A stretch of DNA of 64,000 nucleotides. Origin: Cryobacterium zongtaii (GTDB lineage: Bacteria; Actinomycetota; Actinomycetes; Actinomycetales; Microbacteriaceae). The translations under genes and the position numbers were made by a program. The notes beneath the pieces were generated by a model. It did no database searches and was not told where the DNA came from. It worked only from the letters and a program-made list of their open reading frames with translations. Positions 62,057-64,000 of the stretch are shown here, one piece after another. The first letter of the stretch is position 1. Each line of letters starts with the position of its first letter. The DNA lies in the NCBI RefSeq assembly GCF_002909375.1, contig NZ_PPXD01000018.1, positions 62,001 through 126,000 on the forward strand, written 5' to 3'.

Positions 62057-64000
62057 GTGTCGAACCAGTTGACCGGCGGTGGGTCCGAAGAAACGGCCTC
62101 TGCTGAATTCGGAGCCAACGAATGGCTCGTAGACGAATTTTACGAACGTTACCTCATCGACAAGAACTCGGTGGATCGGGCCTGGTGGCCGATTCTGGAC
62201 AGTTACCACCAGAGTGCAACGGCGCCGAACCAGGCCGAGCAGGACGCCCCGGCCTCCGAGGGTGCTGCCTCGAGCATCGCCCCCGCCGCCGCAGAGGTTC
62301 CCCCGCTGGCAGAGGAACCCGCGACACCGACGGCCGAAGCGCACCCGATCACCGCGCCGATCCCCGTTCTCGGCGGCCCGCGCACGGCCCGCACCACGTC
62401 GATCGCCCCCAAGCCGGAGCCGGTTCCCGCCGACGCCCCGATCACCACCCCGCAGCCCGTGGTCTCCGCCGTCGCGCCCACTCCCCCGCAGGATGTCGTC
62501 ACCCCGCTCCGCGGCATGGCCAAGAGCCTCGCGGCCAACATGGCCACCAGCCTCACCGTGCCCACCGCGACGAGCGTGCGCACCATCCCGGCGAAGCTCC
62601 TCATCGACAACCGCATCGTGATCAACAACCACATGAAGCGGGCCCGCGGCGGCAAGGTGTCGTTCACCCACCTGATCGGGTGGGCACTGATCCGGGCGCT
62701 CAAGATGTTCCCCAGCCAGAACGTCTACTACGACGAGCAGGACGGCAAGCCCTCGGTGATCGCCCCCGCCCACGTGGGACTGGGCATCGCAATCGACCTA
62801 CCCAAGCCCGACGGCACCCGCTCGCTGATGGTCCCGGCCATCAAGCGGGCCGACACCATGACCTTCGGCGAGTACCTGACCAGCTACGAAGACCTGGTCG
62901 GCCGCGCCCGCAAGGGCAAGCTCACCGCCGACGACTTCTCCGGCGCCACGGTGTCACTGACCAACCCCGGCGGCATCGGCACCGTGCACTCGGTGCCGCG
63001 GTTGATGAAGGGCCAGGGCTGCATCATCGGCGCCGGCGCGCTCGACTACCCGGCCGAGTTCATGGGCGCGAGCGTCAAGACGCTCACCAGCCTGGCCATC
63101 TCCAAGACCATCACCCTCACCAGCACCTACGACCACCGGGTCATCCAGGGTGCCGGCTCGGGTGAGTTCCTCAAGATCGTGCACGAGCTGCTCATCGGCC
63201 AGCACAACTTCTACGAAGATATCTTCGCCGCGATCCGGATCCCGTACGACCCCATCCACTGGGCCCCCGACATCAGCGTCGACCTGGCCAGCGCCGTCGA
63301 CAAGACCGCCCGCGTGCAGGAACTGATCAACGCCTACCGCGTGCGCGGCCACCTGATGGCCGACATCGACCCGCTCGAGTACCAGCAGCGCACCCACCCC
63401 GACCTGGACATCGCCAGCCACGGCCTCACCTTCTGGGACCTGGACCGCGAGTTCATCACCGGTGGTTTCGGCACCAAGCGCACGATGCTGCTGCGCGATA
63501 TCCTCGGCGTGCTGCGGGACTCGTATTGCCGCACGACGGGCATCGAGTACATGCACATCCAGGACCCGGCCCAGCGCAAGTGGGTGCAGGAGAAGATGGA
63601 GAAGACCTACGTCAAGCCCACCCACGACGAGCAGATGCGCATTCTCGGCAAGCTCAACGAGGCCGAGGCGTTCGAGACGTTCCTGCAGACCAAGTACGTC
63701 GGCCAGAAACGCTTCAGCCTCGAGGGCGGCGAGTCCACCATCGCGCTGCTCGACGCGATCCTGCAGGGCTCCGCGGAGGCCGGCCTCGACGAGGTCTGCA
63801 TCGGCATGGCCCACCGCGGCCGCTTGAACGTGCTCACCAACATCGCCGGCAAGACCTACGGCCAGATCTTCCGCGAGTTCGAGGGCACCCAGGACCCCCG
63901 CAGCGTGCAGGGCTCCGGCGACGTCAAGTACCACCTCGGCACCGAGGGCACCTTCCGCGGCACCAACGGCGAGGAAGTGGCCGTGTACCTGGCCGCCAAC
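62057..64000 (+). CDS. odhA: Multifunctional 2-oxoglutarate dehydrogenase/decarboxylase (3' end outside window)
   Basis: First 648 codons of the actinobacterial KGD/OdhA fusion of the TCA cycle. Order: E1o N-terminal helix (FGANEWLVDEFYERYLID), Pro/Ala-rich linker (about 55-150), E2-type succinyltransferase domain without lipoyl domain (ATSVRTIPAKLLIDNRIV; TYDHRVIQGAGSGEF, catalytic His near 359), then the ThDP E1 domain (VQELINAYRVRGHLMADIDPL; FSLEGGESTIALLDAIL; CIGMAHRGRLNVLTNIAGK). GTG 62057 yields the exact OdhA start. The gene uses the E1 with OdhI-type regulation in relatives. Confidence 0.95.
   Translation, partial: MSNQLTGGGSEETASAEFGANEWLVDEFYERYLIDKNSVDRAWWPILDSYHQSATAPNQAEQDAPASEGAASSIAPAAAEVPPLAEEPATPTAEAHPITAPIPVLGGPRTARTTSIAPKPEPVPADAPITTPQPVVSAVAPTPPQDVVTPLRGMAKSLAANMATSLTVPTATSVRTIPAKLLIDNRIVINNHMKRARGGKVSFTHLIGWALIRALKMFPSQNVYYDEQDGKPSVIAPAHVGLGIAIDLPKPDGTRSLMVPAIKRADTMTFGEYLTSYEDLVGRARKGKLTADDFSGATVSLTNPGGIGTVHSVPRLMKGQGCIIGAGALDYPAEFMGASVKTLTSLAISKTITLTSTYDHRVIQGAGSGEFLKIVHELLIGQHNFYEDIFAAIRIPYDPIHWAPDISVDLASAVDKTARVQELINAYRVRGHLMADIDPLEYQQRTHPDLDIASHGLTFWDLDREFITGGFGTKRTMLLRDILGVLRDSYCRTTGIEYMHIQDPAQRKWVQEKMEKTYVKPTHDEQMRILGKLNEAEAFETFLQTKYVGQKRFSLEGGESTIALLDAILQGSAEAGLDEVCIGMAHRGRLNVLTNIAGKTYGQIFREFEGTQDPRSVQGSGDVKYHLGTEGTFRGTNGEEVAVYLAAN

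Noticed and set aside
1-64000. tRNA, rRNA, CRISPR arrays, insertion sequences, prophage
   Set aside because: I saw no tRNA-like arms with a matching T-loop, no regular repeat-spacer pattern, and no transposase or integrase frame.

Overview
The window is gene-dense, high-GC (visibly well above 60%) actinobacterial chromosome with 61 protein-coding genes, no tRNA or rRNA and no intergenic gap above about 300 bp. Markers such as a GuaB1-type GMP reductase next to paired CNNM/CBS proteins and a KGD/OdhA-type oxoglutarate dehydrogenase, a methylcitrate locus, a CsoR copper regulon, MetX/MetY sulfhydrylation and LtrA point to Actinomycetia. The gene order looks like family Microbacteriaceae (Cryobacterium-like); that placement is from memory, not from a search. 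About a third of the genes show a TAnnnT-type -10 element 6-7 nt before the start codon and no Shine-Dalgarno, so leaderless transcription is common here.

Layout. 1-4.4 kb: two lipoproteins, a DMT transporter, a DinB-like protein, LtrA. 4.4-7.4 kb: csoR divergent from copZ-copA with two operators. 7.4-11 kb: membrane protein, a DHA2 exporter divergent from its TetR regulator, a class I amidotransferase. 11.1-18.5 kb: a TPM-domain protein and PspA, separated by a lone HsdR-N-like nuclease with palindromic elements and by a translationally coupled hydrolase/M20/flavin-oxidase operon. 18.5-22.9 kb: arginase-like, crotonase and disulfide-reductase genes. 22.8-26.2 kb: iron and peroxide block (siderophore-interacting protein, a 55-aa SYV-repeat peptide, catalase, Fur-family regulator). 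26.2-32.9 kb: amidase, SDR, Ung, peptidase S51, phosphoribosyltransferase, MOSC and others.

32.9-41.4 kb is a complete propionate locus: GntR-prpD-prpB-prpC in one direction and prpE-DUF485-ActP symporter in the other, with two TGTGTATACA operators between them. 41.5-46.2 kb: SDR, acyltransferase, metY-metX. 46.2-51.6 kb: DUF4389 protein, small membrane protein and a three-gene signalling operon (histidine kinase, a membrane protein resembling a degenerate kinase, LuxR-type response regulator). 51.6-62 kb: MFS exporter, thiamine-binding-type protein, GT-C membrane enzyme, NAD(P)HX dehydratase divergent from an old yellow enzyme through overlapping -10 boxes, VOC, HAD, two CNNM proteins, GuaB1. 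The window ends inside odhA/kgd.

Most of this is ordinary core genome. The parts that deserve a second look are the 55-aa repeat peptide with a consensus Shine-Dalgarno (23833-24000), the kinase/degenerate-kinase/regulator trio (48409-51582), the HExxH mini-protein coupled to a flavin disulfide reductase (22454-22864), and the lone nuclease with its palindromic upstream region (13264-14629).
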